From the NCBI GenBank assembly GCA_005777185.1, contig SXNL01000242.1, forward strand, positions 1 through 64,000: DNA of 64,000 nucleotides, in the 5' to 3' direction. Numbering within the stretch: the first letter of the stretch is position 1; every line of letters begins with the position of its first letter. This stretch comes from Myxococcales bacterium. GTDB taxonomy: Bacteria; Myxococcota_A; Polyangia; Polyangiales; Polyangiaceae. Under the pieces are notes generated by a model that saw only the letters and a program-made list of their open reading frames with translations, searched no databases and was not told where the DNA came from. A program made the position numbers and the translations under genes. Shown piece by piece: positions 8,409-16,844 of the stretch.

Positions 8409-9422
8409 TCAGGCCGGGCTCACGGCCACGCGCCGCGCAAGGGCGCCGGCGAACTCCATCGTCGAGGCGCTCCCGCCCAGGTCCGGCGTGCGTGGGCCCC
8501 CGGAGCGGAAGTTCTCGACGATGGCGCGCGCGACCCGGTCTGCCGCGCGCGGCTCGTTCATGTGGTGCAGCATCATCACAGCGCTCTGGATGAGCGCCGT
8601 CGGGTTCGCGAGGCCCTTGCCCACGATGTCGGGCGCCGTCCCGTGGACGGCCTCGAAGACGGCCGCCTGCTCGCCGATGTTCGAGCCTGGAACGATGCCG
8701 AGCCCGCCGACGAGGCCGGCGCCCAGATCGCTCAGGATGTCGCCGTAGAGGTTCTCGGTCACGATCACGTCGAGCTTGTTGGCGTCCCTGACCATCTGCA
8801 TCGCGCAGGCGTCGACGATCATCTCGAACGGCTCGATCCTCGGGTGCCGCTGCGCGACGCGCCGGAAGCACTCGAGGAGGAGGCCATCCGACAGCTTCAT
8901 GATGTTCGCCTTGTGGATCACGGTGACGCGGTGGCGTCCCATGCGCTCCGCGTACGCGAACGCGTACTCGCAGATGCGGGTGCAGGCAGGCTCGGTGATG
9001 AGCTTGATGGACTGGGCGATGCCGGGCATGATCATGAGCTCGAGGCCCGCGTACAGGCCCTCGGTGTTCTCTCGCACGATGACGATGTCGGTGCCTTCGA
9101 AGCGCGGCTCGAGGGCAGGGAGGCTCTTGATCGGTCGCACGTTCGCGTAGAGGTCGAGCGTCTGCCGGAGGGTGACGTTGACCGACTTGAAGCCCTTGCC
9201 GATGGGCGTCCCGATCGGGCCCTTCAGCGCGACCTTGTTCCGGCGGATCGACTCGATCACCTCCGGGGGCAGGGTGGTGCCCCGCTTCTCGGCGACCTCG
9301 GCGCCCGCATGGTGAACCTCCCACACGACGTCGATGCCGGTCGCCTCCACGACGAGCCGCGTCGCGTCCGCGACCTCGGGCCCGATTCCATCTCCCGGGA
9401 CGAGCGTGATCGTGTGCGCCAT
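8409..9422 (-). CDS. Isocitrate/isopropylmalate dehydrogenase family, likely NAD-dependent isocitrate dehydrogenase
   Basis: The 337-residue enzyme belongs to the beta-decarboxylating dehydrogenase family. It has the N-terminal PGDGIGPEV, the substrate loop LKGPIGTPIGKGFKSVNVTLR, the active-site segment VRENTEGLYAGLE, HKANIMKLSDGLLLE, and the metal-binding ENLYGDILSDLGAGLVGGLG. The length and the S-x-N-x-x-L-R pattern fit short NAD-type isocitrate dehydrogenases better than isopropylmalate dehydrogenase, but homoisocitrate dehydrogenase cannot be excluded from sequence alone. The expected reaction is isocitrate to 2-oxoglutarate, CO2 and NADH. The start ATG 9422 is only 17 bp from the start of the divergent hydrolase gene. 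Confidence 0.85.
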   Translation of the reverse strand: MAHTITLVPGDGIGPEVADATRLVVEATGIDVVWEVHHAGAEVAEKRGTTLPPEVIESIRRNKVALKGPIGTPIGKGFKSVNVTLRQTLDLYANVRPIKSLPALEPRFEGTDIVIVRENTEGLYAGLELMIMPGIAQSIKLITEPACTRICEYAFAYAERMGRHRVTVIHKANIMKLSDGLLLECFRRVAQRHPRIEPFEMIVDACAMQMVRDANKLDVIVTENLYGDILSDLGAGLVGGLGIVPGSNIGEQAAVFEAVHGTAPDIVGKGLANPTALIQSAVMMLHHMNEPRAADRVARAIVENFRSGGPRTPDLGGSASTMEFAGALARRVAVSPA

Positions 9423-9439
9423 CGGGGAGCAAGCTACTT

Positions 9440-10345
9440 GTGTTCGACCCCCGCTTGCGCGGATATTTGCGTCTGCTCGTGCCGACCTCGTGCCACACTC
9501 CCGCCAACGGGCTCGTTCACCACGTGCTCCGGTGGGAGGAGGCGCGCGAGGCGCGCGGCGTCGTGTTCCTCCTGCACGGGTACATGGACGCGGCGGGGAC
9601 GTGGGACCTCGTCGCCCCGACGCTCGCGGACGCGGGCTACCGGGTGTTCGCGCCGGACATGCGCGGGTTCGGGGCAGGCGCGCGCGTGTCCGCGGGCGGG
9701 TATTACCACTTCGCCGACTACGTCCTCGACGTCGCGGATCTCACCCAGGCGCTCGCGGGCAGCGCGCCGCTGTTCGTCGTGGGGCACTCCATGGGCGGCA
9801 CCGTCACGACCCTCTTCGGCGGCGCGTTCCCGGAGCGGCCGCGCGCGATCGCGGTGCTCGAGGGGGTTGGCCCTCCCGAGACGCCGGCCGAGTTCACGCC
9901 GCTCCGCATGCGGCGCTGGATCGAGGATGTCCGGCGGGTGCGCGCCGGGGATCCGAAGCCGCTCTCTCGCGCGGACGCCCTCGCGCGGCTCGCCATGAAC
10001 CACCCGCGCGTCGGCCCGGAGACGCTCGCCACGCGTCTGGAACACCTCGTGCGGGACGTGGAGGGCGGCGTCGCCTGGCGATACGATCCCCTGCACAAGA
10101 CGACGTCGCCGGTGGCGTTCTCCGCCGCCGTCTACCGGGAGTTCGCGAAGCGCGTCTCCTGCCCGGTCCTGTTCGTGAGCGGCGGGGCGACGGGGTTCCA
10201 TCCCGAGGACGAGGAGGAGCGCCTCGCGTGTTTCGCGCGCCTCACACGGCTCACGCTGCCCGACGCGGGCCACATGCTCCACTGGACGCGGCCCGTCGAC
10301 CTCGCGGTCGGCCTGCTGGACTTTCTCCGCGGGTGCGCGCCCTAG
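9440..10345 (+). CDS. Alpha/beta hydrolase
   Basis: The 301-residue protein has the alpha/beta-hydrolase core: oxyanion region FLLHGYMDAAGTWD (about 43-56), nucleophile elbow V-G-H-S-M-G-G with Ser117, and the catalytic His in PDAGHMLHW near the end. Substrates of such enzymes are esters, lactones or epoxides; none can be assigned here. GTG 9440 is preceded at about 10 bases by GGGGAG. An alternative GTG at 9479 would shorten the protein by 13 residues and leave room for a promoter. It diverges from the isocitrate dehydrogenase gene and ends just before the 120-bp nested palindrome. Confidence 0.85.
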   Translation: MFDPRLRGYLRLLVPTSCHTPANGLVHHVLRWEEAREARGVVFLLHGYMDAAGTWDLVAPTLADAGYRVFAPDMRGFGAGARVSAGGYYHFADYVLDVADLTQALAGSAPLFVVGHSMGGTVTTLFGGAFPERPRAIAVLEGVGPPETPAEFTPLRMRRWIEDVRRVRAGDPKPLSRADALARLAMNHPRVGPETLATRLEHLVRDVEGGVAWRYDPLHKTTSPVAFSAAVYREFAKRVSCPVLFVSGGATGFHPEDEEERLACFARLTRLTLPDAGHMLHWTRPVDLAVGLLDFLRGCAP

Positions 10346-10347
10346 GG

Positions 10348-10467
10348 CCAATGCCGTTCGGTTAGGCGCGATCCAGCGCAAGAGGAGGGGTGCCCCCACT
10401 CGCCGCGCTACGCGCGACGGGTGGGGGCACCCTCGCTCGAACGAATGCCTTATCCGAACGGCATTGG
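10348..10467. repeat. 120-bp nested inverted-repeat element (MITE/REP-like)
   Basis: The element is bounded by perfect 14-bp inverted repeats, ccaatgccgttcgg at 10348-10361 and its complement at 10454-10467. Inside is a 12-bp stem, gggtgcccccac (10388-10399) with gtgggggcaccc (10421-10432), around a GC-rich loop. It begins two bases after the hydrolase stop and ends 33 bp before the convergent M16 stop. No clear target-site duplication was found. It could be a miniature inverted-repeat element, a REP-type unit or a bidirectional terminator. Confidence 0.7.
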
Positions 10468-10500
10468 ATCCAGGGCGACACCCGTCCGCGGCACCGTGCT

Positions 10501-11787
10501 TCAGGCGCCGCCGAAGGCCCGCACGAGCGAGCGGAGGCGGTCTTCGTCGGCTCGATCGAGGAGGCCCACCGCGAGGACGTTGAGTCGGTCCGGGCGCGCG
10601 ACGAGTGCGGCGACGCTGGCGATCTCGCTCGACGCCACGGCGACGTTCCGTGCGACCCGGGCGTCGGGCGTCTCGACGTCGCCCTGCAGCCACCCGAGCC
10701 CGAGGAACGCAGCGAGGTCCTCCGGCGCGTCCGTGAGGGCGCGCATGTCCCACAGAGAGCGCCGTCGCGCCTTCTCGAGCTCCGCGGGCGTGGGCCCCTC
10801 GGCGCCGAGCTCGACCATCATGGCCAGGATCTCCCGGGTGATCTGGCCCGCGCGCTCGTGCACGCACCCCACGGCGAAGTCGAGGACGCCGGAGTCCGCG
10901 TACCCGTCGTACGCGGCGCTGACGTCGTACGAGAGCCCCTGATCGTCGCACAGGCGGTGGTACAGGCGCGTCGCCATGCCGTCGTCGACGACGCGCATCA
11001 GCATGTCCATCGCGGCCCTCCGATCGCTCGCGAGCGACGGCGCGCGGAAGGCGACGCGGAGATCCGTCTGGCTCCCCGCGTTCTCCACGAACGAGAACCG
11101 CGGGCCGCGCTGCGTGTCGTCCGGCGCGGTCGCGAGGGCGGGCTCGCCGCTCGCCACGTCCCCGAAGGCACGCGCGGCGGCGTCGAGCGCGGTCCCCTCC
11201 TGGATCGCACCCGAGAACACCAGCACCATGTTGGCCACGTTGTAATGGCGCGCGTGGTGGGCGCGCAGGGCGGCCTCGTCGAACGAGCGGACGCTCGCGA
11301 CGTCGCCCGTGATCGTCCAGCCGAGCGGGTGGCCGGGGTAGATCTGCGCCCGCGAGAGGTTGTCGGGATCGACCTCGCGGCCGTCTTCGTCCAGGTCTTC
11401 GAGGATCTCCTCCTCGACGATGCGCTTCTCGACCTCGATGTCCGCGAACGTCGGGCGCGTGATCACGTCGCCGAAGAGGGCCGTCGCCTCGCCGATGCAC
11501 TCGGAGGGGACCGTCACGGAGAACACGCCGTGGTCCACGTAGGTCGCCGCGTGGAGGTAACCGCCGAGCGACTCGAACGCCAGGTTGACGTCGTGCGCCC
11601 GGGGCAGGCGAGGCGTCCCCCGATACAGCATGTGCTCGAGGAAATGCGACAGGCCGTGGGTCGCTCGCGTCTCGTACCGCGATCCCACGCGCACGTAGAG
11701 CGCCACGTGAGCGCGCGAGAGGTGGGGCCCCGGCGCGACGATCACGTCGAGCCCCGAGGGGAGGCGCTGCGTGAGGAACGACCTCAT
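10501..11787 (-). CDS. M16 family zinc metallopeptidase
   Basis: The 428-residue protein carries the inverted zinc motif of M16 peptidases, H-F-L-E-H at residues 48-52, with the downstream acidic VEKRIVEEEILEDLDE that supplies the third ligand. The second M16 domain follows, including LMRVVDDGMATRLYHRLCDDQGLSYDV. Length and architecture match single-chain pitrilysin/processing-peptidase-like bacterial enzymes, which degrade small peptides. There is no signal peptide at ATG 11787, so the product is probably cytoplasmic. It lies 13 bp downstream of the PpiD-like chaperone gene and is probably co-transcribed with it, an arrangement that suggests shared protein quality control. Confidence 0.9.
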   Translation of the reverse strand: MRSFLTQRLPSGLDVIVAPGPHLSRAHVALYVRVGSRYETRATHGLSHFLEHMLYRGTPRLPRAHDVNLAFESLGGYLHAATYVDHGVFSVTVPSECIGEATALFGDVITRPTFADIEVEKRIVEEEILEDLDEDGREVDPDNLSRAQIYPGHPLGWTITGDVASVRSFDEAALRAHHARHYNVANMVLVFSGAIQEGTALDAAARAFGDVASGEPALATAPDDTQRGPRFSFVENAGSQTDLRVAFRAPSLASDRRAAMDMLMRVVDDGMATRLYHRLCDDQGLSYDVSAAYDGYADSGVLDFAVGCVHERAGQITREILAMMVELGAEGPTPAELEKARRRSLWDMRALTDAPEDLAAFLGLGWLQGDVETPDARVARNVAVASSEIASVAALVARPDRLNVLAVGLLDRADEDRLRSLVRAFGGA

Positions 11788-11800
11788 CCTGCGCGGGGCC

Positions 11801-13507
11801 CTACTCCTCGTCGTCGTCGGTGTGGGCGGGCGCGCCGCCGTCTGCCTTGGGCGTGCCGTCGAGGAGGTACGACTCGTCGATCTTGATGTCCTCCTTGTGC
11901 GCCTCACGCAGGCGTCGAACGTATGACGACAGTGCCTCCGCTTGCTTGACCCCGACGATGCCCGCGACGTACGCGTCGCGCTCCTTGTCGAAGTCCTCGC
12001 GCGTCGCCGCCCTGTGCGACTTGAGCGACACGATCACGTACCCGTCGTTTGCGCGCACCGGCTCCTTCATGAGCTCGCCGTCCTTCGCGTTGAACGCGAA
12101 GCCCATGACCGCAGTGGTCACGTCGATCCCCAGGGACGGGATCGGGTCGCCTCCGTGGTTGAACGCGCTGGACGTCACGAGCTGGGGCCGCTCGGGATCC
12201 GTCTCCCACGACTCCTCGACCTTGGCCTGGGCCTGCGCGGCGTCCGGCGCGCCCGCGTCGGCCACCGGGGCGGGCGCCGGGGGCGTCTTCTTCGCTTCGT
12301 CCTTGATGTACGCGCCGATCGCCTCCCGGATCGCGGCGTCGGGCGACCTCTTCGCGGACAGCCCCGCGTGGATCTTCGAGGCGAGCCCGTGCGCGATCTC
12401 CTGCGACTTCGCCTTGACGTAGGCCGCGCGCGCGGGGTCGTCCTTGCGGATGATGTGGAAGCCGAACTGACTCTCCACCGGCGCGTCCGTCATATCGCCG
12501 GCCTTGAGCGCGTCGGCGCCCTTCTTGAAGGGCTCCACGAACCCGTCGGTCTTGTCGGTGCCGAGATCGCCGCCCTTCGAGCCGCTGCCGGGATCCGCGG
12601 AGAACTGGCGCGCGAGCTTGGCGAAGTCCTCGCCCTTCTTGATGCGCGCGATGAGGTCCTCGGCCTTGGCCTTCGCTTCCGCCTTGCCGTCGCCGGCGTC
12701 GCCCTTCGCGTCGGGCTTGATGAGGATGTGTCGGATGTTGGGCGCCTTGACCTGCGCCGCGTTCGACTTGTCCTTCGCCCACTCCTCGATCTGCGCCCGC
12801 GTCGCCGCGACCGCCCAGCGCTCGACCCAGTCGGTCTTGACGGAGACGTAGTCGACCGTCGCCGAGCTCTTCTCGGCCTGGTAGAGCTCGAAGGCCTCGG
12901 TGTCGCTCGTGCGGACCGGCGCGCGGACGAGGTCGCGCATCTTCGCGGCGAGCAGCTCGCGGCCCTGCCACTCCCTGAACTCGACGGCGGAGCGGCCCGT
13001 GAGGACGCGGATCTGCCGCTCGTAGGTCTTCATGTCGAACTGCTTCGTCTTCGGATCGCGGAAGCCCGCGTACACGTGGCCGTCGCGGACCCCGAGGCTC
13101 ATGCCCTTCGACGGGTCGGCCACGGGCACGCTGACGTAGATGAAGCCGCCGAAGATCGAGTCGTTGATCTCGTCCTCCGTGACGGAGAGGCCGAGGCGCT
13201 CGGCCTCGACGATCAGGAGTTCGCGCTCGATGAGTCCGTCGAGCGTGATGCGCGAGAGGCCCATGGACTTCGCGCGCGCGGTGAGGAGGTTCCCGCCTTG
13301 ATCGCGCGGGATCAGGATCCGGTACGATGCCTTCTGCGACTTGGGATCGACGCAGAAGCCGCGCACGGTAGCGACGCAGGCCTCCTTGAGCGAGGCCGTC
13401 TTGCGGCCCGCGTTCGGCCAGCCGATGACGAAGGCGAGCACGGTCGCGATGATGATCGCGCCGTAGACGATCGACTTGAGACCGCTCTTGCGGAAGAGAT
13501 CGAGCAT
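11801..13507 (-). CDS. PpiD/SurA-like membrane-anchored peptidyl-prolyl isomerase
   Basis: The 568-residue protein has an N-terminal membrane anchor (SIVYGAIIIATVLAFVIG, about 12-29), a SurA_N-like helical region, and a parvulin domain. The parvulin core includes IRHILIKPD, FAKLARQFSADPGSGSKGGDLG and VESQFGFHIIRKDD. A second C-terminal parvulin-like or helical segment (PSLGIDVTTAVMGFAFNAKDGE) follows a Pro/Ala linker, and the tail is Asp/Glu-rich. Such proteins are periplasmic chaperones tethered to the inner membrane that help outer-membrane proteins fold. It is preceded by a small gene five bases upstream and followed by the M16 peptidase. Confidence 0.88.
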   Translation of the reverse strand: MLDLFRKSGLKSIVYGAIIIATVLAFVIGWPNAGRKTASLKEACVATVRGFCVDPKSQKASYRILIPRDQGGNLLTARAKSMGLSRITLDGLIERELLIVEAERLGLSVTEDEINDSIFGGFIYVSVPVADPSKGMSLGVRDGHVYAGFRDPKTKQFDMKTYERQIRVLTGRSAVEFREWQGRELLAAKMRDLVRAPVRTSDTEAFELYQAEKSSATVDYVSVKTDWVERWAVAATRAQIEEWAKDKSNAAQVKAPNIRHILIKPDAKGDAGDGKAEAKAKAEDLIARIKKGEDFAKLARQFSADPGSGSKGGDLGTDKTDGFVEPFKKGADALKAGDMTDAPVESQFGFHIIRKDDPARAAYVKAKSQEIAHGLASKIHAGLSAKRSPDAAIREAIGAYIKDEAKKTPPAPAPVADAGAPDAAQAQAKVEESWETDPERPQLVTSSAFNHGGDPIPSLGIDVTTAVMGFAFNAKDGELMKEPVRANDGYVIVSLKSHRAATREDFDKERDAYVAGIVGVKQAEALSSYVRRLREAHKEDIKIDESYLLDGTPKADGGAPAHTDDDEE

Positions 13508-13512
13508 CGCGC

Positions 13513-13944
13513 TTACGCTCCCGCGGCCTTCTCGAAGGCGAGCGCTGCACGCAGCTCGGTCGTCAGGCGGTCCAGGCCGCCGTCGACGGCCTTGGTGTGG
13601 ATGACCTCGAAGAAGGTGTCGAGCGTCTTGGTGGGATCGCTGGGATCCTGCACGTGGGTGACCTGCGTTCCGAGCTCCTGGAAGCCGTCGTCCAGCGCGG
13701 GGGAGGCGAGCCTGCGGACCCGCGCAAAGAGCATCTGCTCGTCGTCGTGAGGGAAATCACGGCTCTCGGCCCGCATCACGAGCTTGATGACAAAGCCTTC
13801 ATCCCCATGCGCCCGCACACGGACACCCGAATCGAGGATGAGGTTCTCCCGCACACGCTCTGCCAGGACGATCTCGTCGGCCAGCGTGCGAAAGACCTCG
13901 AAGCCCGCGGAGACGAGCGCTTTCTTCAGTTGCGGAGGGGTCAT
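13513..13944 (-). CDS. Uncharacterised 143-residue protein
   Basis: From ATG 13944 the protein reads MTPPQLKKALVSAGFEVFRT and continues with an alternating polar/hydrophobic pattern. There is no signal peptide, membrane segment, Cys motif or recognised domain. It is probably a small cytoplasmic alpha/beta protein. It is first in a probable three-gene operon (this gene, the PpiD-like gene after five bases, then the M16 peptidase) and diverges from the PilZ gene across 133 bp. Function is unknown. Confidence 0.7.
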   Translation of the reverse strand: MTPPQLKKALVSAGFEVFRTLADEIVLAERVRENLILDSGVRVRAHGDEGFVIKLVMRAESRDFPHDDEQMLFARVRRLASPALDDGFQELGTQVTHVQDPSDPTKTLDTFFEVIHTKAVDGGLDRLTTELRAALAFEKAAGA

Positions 13945-14077
13945 GAACGCGGCGGCGCGCCGACGGTGGGCGCACCCCACTTGTCGGCTCTTACACCTAC
14001 ATCGGCCAAAAGCGTAGCGAAACCGACAGGACGGGAACCGTTGTCCAGGAATTCCGGTTCTTGGTATCATCGGGACG

Positions 14078-14503
14078 GTGACCCACAAGACCCCCACGCC
14101 ACCGGAAGGTGTTCCGGTCGGCTCGCCCTCGCAGGGCTCGCAGCGCGCGATGCGGCGCGTCGGGGTCCGGCACGAGGTGTCGGAGCGCGTGGTCATGCGC
14201 GAGGTGGGGGAGGGTACGGATCGCGGCCCACCGTTCGAGGGCTGGGCCCTCAATGTCTCACGCGGTGGCCTCCGGGTGATCGTCGAGCAGAAGGGTCTCG
14301 GGCTCGGCGGCGACTTCGAGATCACCGTCGGTGAGGACGAGGTCTCGCGCCGGGGTCGCATCGTGTGGGTCCAGGAGGAGCCGGACGGCGCCATCGTCGG
14401 GATCGAGTTCACGAGCCTGAGTGGGGTGCATCGCTCCGTACCTCCGGCGCCCATCACGTCGCGGCGCCTCCCGGGCACGCGCGTCGAGGAGCCGGAGAAG
14501 TAG
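14078..14503 (+). CDS. PilZ domain protein (cyclic-di-GMP binding)
   Basis: The 141-residue protein consists of a Pro-rich lead and one PilZ domain. The two nucleotide-binding elements are visible: an Arg-rich R-R-V-G-V-R-H-E-V stretch (R-x-x-x-R type, about 26-34) and N-V-S-R-G-G-L-R (D/N-x-S-x-x-G). The barrel strand VGIEFTSLSG follows. PilZ proteins bind cyclic-di-GMP and alter motility, secretion or polysaccharide export; this one has no attached output domain and would work as an adaptor. GTG 14078 is the best start. The gene stands alone, convergent with the following lipoprotein gene at a 6-bp gap. Confidence 0.88.
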   Translation: MTHKTPTPPEGVPVGSPSQGSQRAMRRVGVRHEVSERVVMREVGEGTDRGPPFEGWALNVSRGGLRVIVEQKGLGLGGDFEITVGEDEVSRRGRIVWVQEEPDGAIVGIEFTSLSGVHRSVPPAPITSRRLPGTRVEEPEK

Positions 14504-14509
14504 CGGCCG

Positions 14510-15340
14510 TCAGCCCCTGCACAGGGGCGTGAATCGCGTGTTCCGGTTCGGCGTGGTGAGCGTCGCCCCCTGCTCGTCGTAGGCGAGAGTGACGAAGCTC
14601 CCCGTCGTCTCGTTCGTGACCCGGATGGTGCTCCCGGGCTCCGGGCACGCGAGCGCGCAGCGCTTGAAACCGATGATCTCGATCTTCACCTTCCGCTTGC
14701 CGACCTCGCCCGTGGAGCTGCCGTCCACGCTGAAGCACGGCTCGAGGAGCGACCACTTCACCGTCTTCACCGTCCTTCGGCTGAACGCCTTCCCGGAGGT
14801 GGACGACCCTGACATGGAGGCCTCCCAGCGCATCTCCCGTGCCGCTCCGGAGCCGGAGATCTCGGCACGGGCCGCCCAGTCGACCTTGGCCTTGTTCACC
14901 TCGAGGTCGTTGCCCGTGAGGTTCACGATGAGGTTGCCCCGGACCTGCTCCCGCCGCGCCACGATGACGCCGCTCACCTCCCGGAGGCCGAACCTGCCGT
15001 AGCACTTCACCAGCTCGTACCGGATCTCGTTGGTCGCGGCGACGTGGGTGGCGGTGAAGCACCCCTTGGGGAGGTACTTGCCCTCGACCGTGAGATCCAG
15101 CGCGCCGGCCGGTGCGTTCGGCCGCGCGTCGACTCCGATGAGGGACGCCGTGAGGGCCTCGGTGTCACTCTCGGCGGCGTGGGTGCTCGATCCATCCGCG
15201 GCGAGCTCCGCAGGATCGTCGCTCATCGGCCCGTCGTCCTTCTTGCACCCCGAGCTGGCGAGGGCGATCGCGAGGATCACCAGCACCGGAGGCGCACGGC
15301 CCCAGCCGCGTGCTCGGTCGAATGCGCCCTGGTGCATCAT
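14510..15340 (-). CDS. Uncharacterised lipoprotein
   Basis: The 276-residue product has a signal peptide (VLVILAIALASSGC) with lipobox Cys32, then an acidic Ser/Thr/Ala-rich linker. The mature region contains six Cys in pairs (KGCFTATH, LVKCYGRFG, LEPCFSVDG, FKRCALACPEPG, TPLCRG), which suggests a disulfide-stabilised beta-rich domain. No family was recognised. ATG 15340 and the next codon are both Met. It faces the PilZ gene and has a 184-bp upstream region shared with the FHA-sigma54 gene. Confidence 0.7.
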   Translation of the reverse strand: MMHQGAFDRARGWGRAPPVLVILAIALASSGCKKDDGPMSDDPAELAADGSSTHAAESDTEALTASLIGVDARPNAPAGALDLTVEGKYLPKGCFTATHVAATNEIRYELVKCYGRFGLREVSGVIVARREQVRGNLIVNLTGNDLEVNKAKVDWAARAEISGSGAAREMRWEASMSGSSTSGKAFSRRTVKTVKWSLLEPCFSVDGSSTGEVGKRKVKIEIIGFKRCALACPEPGSTIRVTNETTGSFVTLAYDEQGATLTTPNRNTRFTPLCRG

Positions 15341-15458
15341 ATCGGAAGTGTCCCTCGTCGGTCGCGATCGGACAACCTTGATACAAGCGCCGTGCCTCCC
15401 GGGTCGCTCGGTAGCAACTTCTATAAGTGCTCGATAAAGTTCATGTTTCTATCCGCGT

Positions 15459-15486
15459 CAGGGTGGACGCGTCCACGTCCACCCTG
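15459..15486. promoter_or_regulatory. Inverted repeat upstream of the FHA-sigma54 regulator gene
   Basis: A perfect 11-bp inverted repeat, cagggtggacg (15459-15469) and cgtccaccctg (15476-15486), has a six-base spacer and ends 38 bp before the ATG of the activator gene. Its position suits an operator or a leader hairpin; there is no T tract. The sequence just upstream is unusually AT-rich for this genome (around 15421-15450), as expected near a promoter. Confidence 0.5.
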
Positions 15487-15524
15487 GACGATTCACGACG
15501 TGATCGGTGCTAGGCTGGCCCGCG

Positions 15525-16829
15525 ATGTCGCACGGCTCCACACGCACCCGGGTCCTCCACTGGTTCGTCCGCGGCGGCACCGTGACGTTGCCCGACGGAG
15601 CCACGGTGTCGATCGACGTGGATCCGATCGTCGTCGGTCGCGACGCCAACGCCCAGATCCCCCTGCAAGATCTCGAGGTGAGCGCCCTCCACTGCGAGCT
15701 CCGGGCGGTGACCGAGGGGATTCTCGTCAGGGATCTCGGCTCGACCAACGGCACGCACGTGGGATCCGTGCGCATCGCCGAGGCCGTCGTCACGCAGAAG
15801 ACGGACGTCGTCGTGGGTGCGACGAAGCTCGTCGTCGAGCCGCTCACCAAGCATCGCGTGGATGTGGCATTCGCTGACCGGTACGGCGCCCTCGTCGGGT
15901 CGTCTCCGCGGATGCGCCGCGTGTTCAACGTGCTCGAGCGCGTCGGGCCGACCCAGCTGTCCATCCTGATCCTCGGAGAGACCGGAACCGGCAAGGAGGT
16001 CGTCGCGCGCGTCGTCCACGACGGCAGCCCACGCAAGGCCGGCCCCTTCGTGGTCGTGGACTGCGGGTCCATCCCCGCGACGCTCGCCGAGAGCATCCTC
16101 TTCGGGCACGAGAAGGGAGCCTTCACGGGTGCGAACGAGCGACGCAAGGGAGCCCTCGCGGAGGCCGATGGCGGGACCCTCTTCCTCGACGAGCTCGGCG
16201 AGCTCCCCCTCGACCTCCAGCCCAAGCTCCTGCGCGCGCTCTCCGAGCGTCAGATCAAGCGCGTGGGCGGCTCGCAGGTGGAGCCCATCGACATCCGCGT
16301 CCTCGCCGCGACGCGCCGCGACCTCGGCGCCGAGATGAACGGGGGGCGCTTCAGGAGCGATCTCTTCTTCCGTATCGCGCAGGTGCGCGTCGAGCTACCC
16401 GCGCTCCGGGAGCGCCTCGGGGATCTGCCGCTCCTGGTCGAGGAGATCTGCAAGAAGGCCGATCGCCCATCGGCTGCCCCCGCGGTCGAGAAGTGGATTC
16501 AGAGCCGCATGGCCTCGTACGACTGGCCGGGCAACGTGCGCGAGCTCGTGAACGTCGTCTCGGTCGCGGCCGAGCTCGCCGACACACCCGAGGCCATCGA
16601 CGACGTGCTCACGCTCTCGCGGGGGGACGCCGAGCCCCCCCGCCACCCCCACACGGCGTTCGCGGAGGCCAAGCGCGGAGCGGTGGCGGCGTTCGAGCGC
16701 GAGTACTTCGGCAGCCTGTCGAGGGTCGCGAAGGGCAACGTGAGCGAGATGGCCAGGCAGAGCGGGATGGAGCGGCACCACGTCCGCGCGTACCTCCGCA
16801 AGTACGGGATCGATCGCGAGAAGGACTGA
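15525..16829 (+). CDS. FHA-domain sigma54-dependent transcriptional activator
   Basis: From ATG 15525 the 434-residue protein has an N-terminal FHA domain (VVGRDANAQIPLQDLEVSALH and LGSTNGTHVG, about 36-80), which binds phosphothreonine. An AAA+ sigma54-interaction domain follows, with Walker A G-E-T-G-T-G-K-E (151-158), the sigma54-contact loop G-A-F-T-G-A (198-203) and Walker B LFLDE (219-223). A C-terminal Fis-type helix-turn-helix (VSEMARQSGMERHHVRAYLRK) completes it. FHA-sigma54 regulators are typical of myxobacteria and are thought to read out Ser/Thr kinase activity; the kinase gene ending at 17788 is a nearby candidate partner. It is convergent with the TPR-like gene across 15 bp. Confidence 0.95.
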   Translation: MSHGSTRTRVLHWFVRGGTVTLPDGATVSIDVDPIVVGRDANAQIPLQDLEVSALHCELRAVTEGILVRDLGSTNGTHVGSVRIAEAVVTQKTDVVVGATKLVVEPLTKHRVDVAFADRYGALVGSSPRMRRVFNVLERVGPTQLSILILGETGTGKEVVARVVHDGSPRKAGPFVVVDCGSIPATLAESILFGHEKGAFTGANERRKGALAEADGGTLFLDELGELPLDLQPKLLRALSERQIKRVGGSQVEPIDIRVLAATRRDLGAEMNGGRFRSDLFFRIAQVRVELPALRERLGDLPLLVEEICKKADRPSAAPAVEKWIQSRMASYDWPGNVRELVNVVSVAAELADTPEAIDDVLTLSRGDAEPPRHPHTAFAEAKRGAVAAFEREYFGSLSRVAKGNVSEMARQSGMERHHVRAYLRKYGIDREKD

Positions 16830-16844
16830 CGCGGTATCCGCGCG

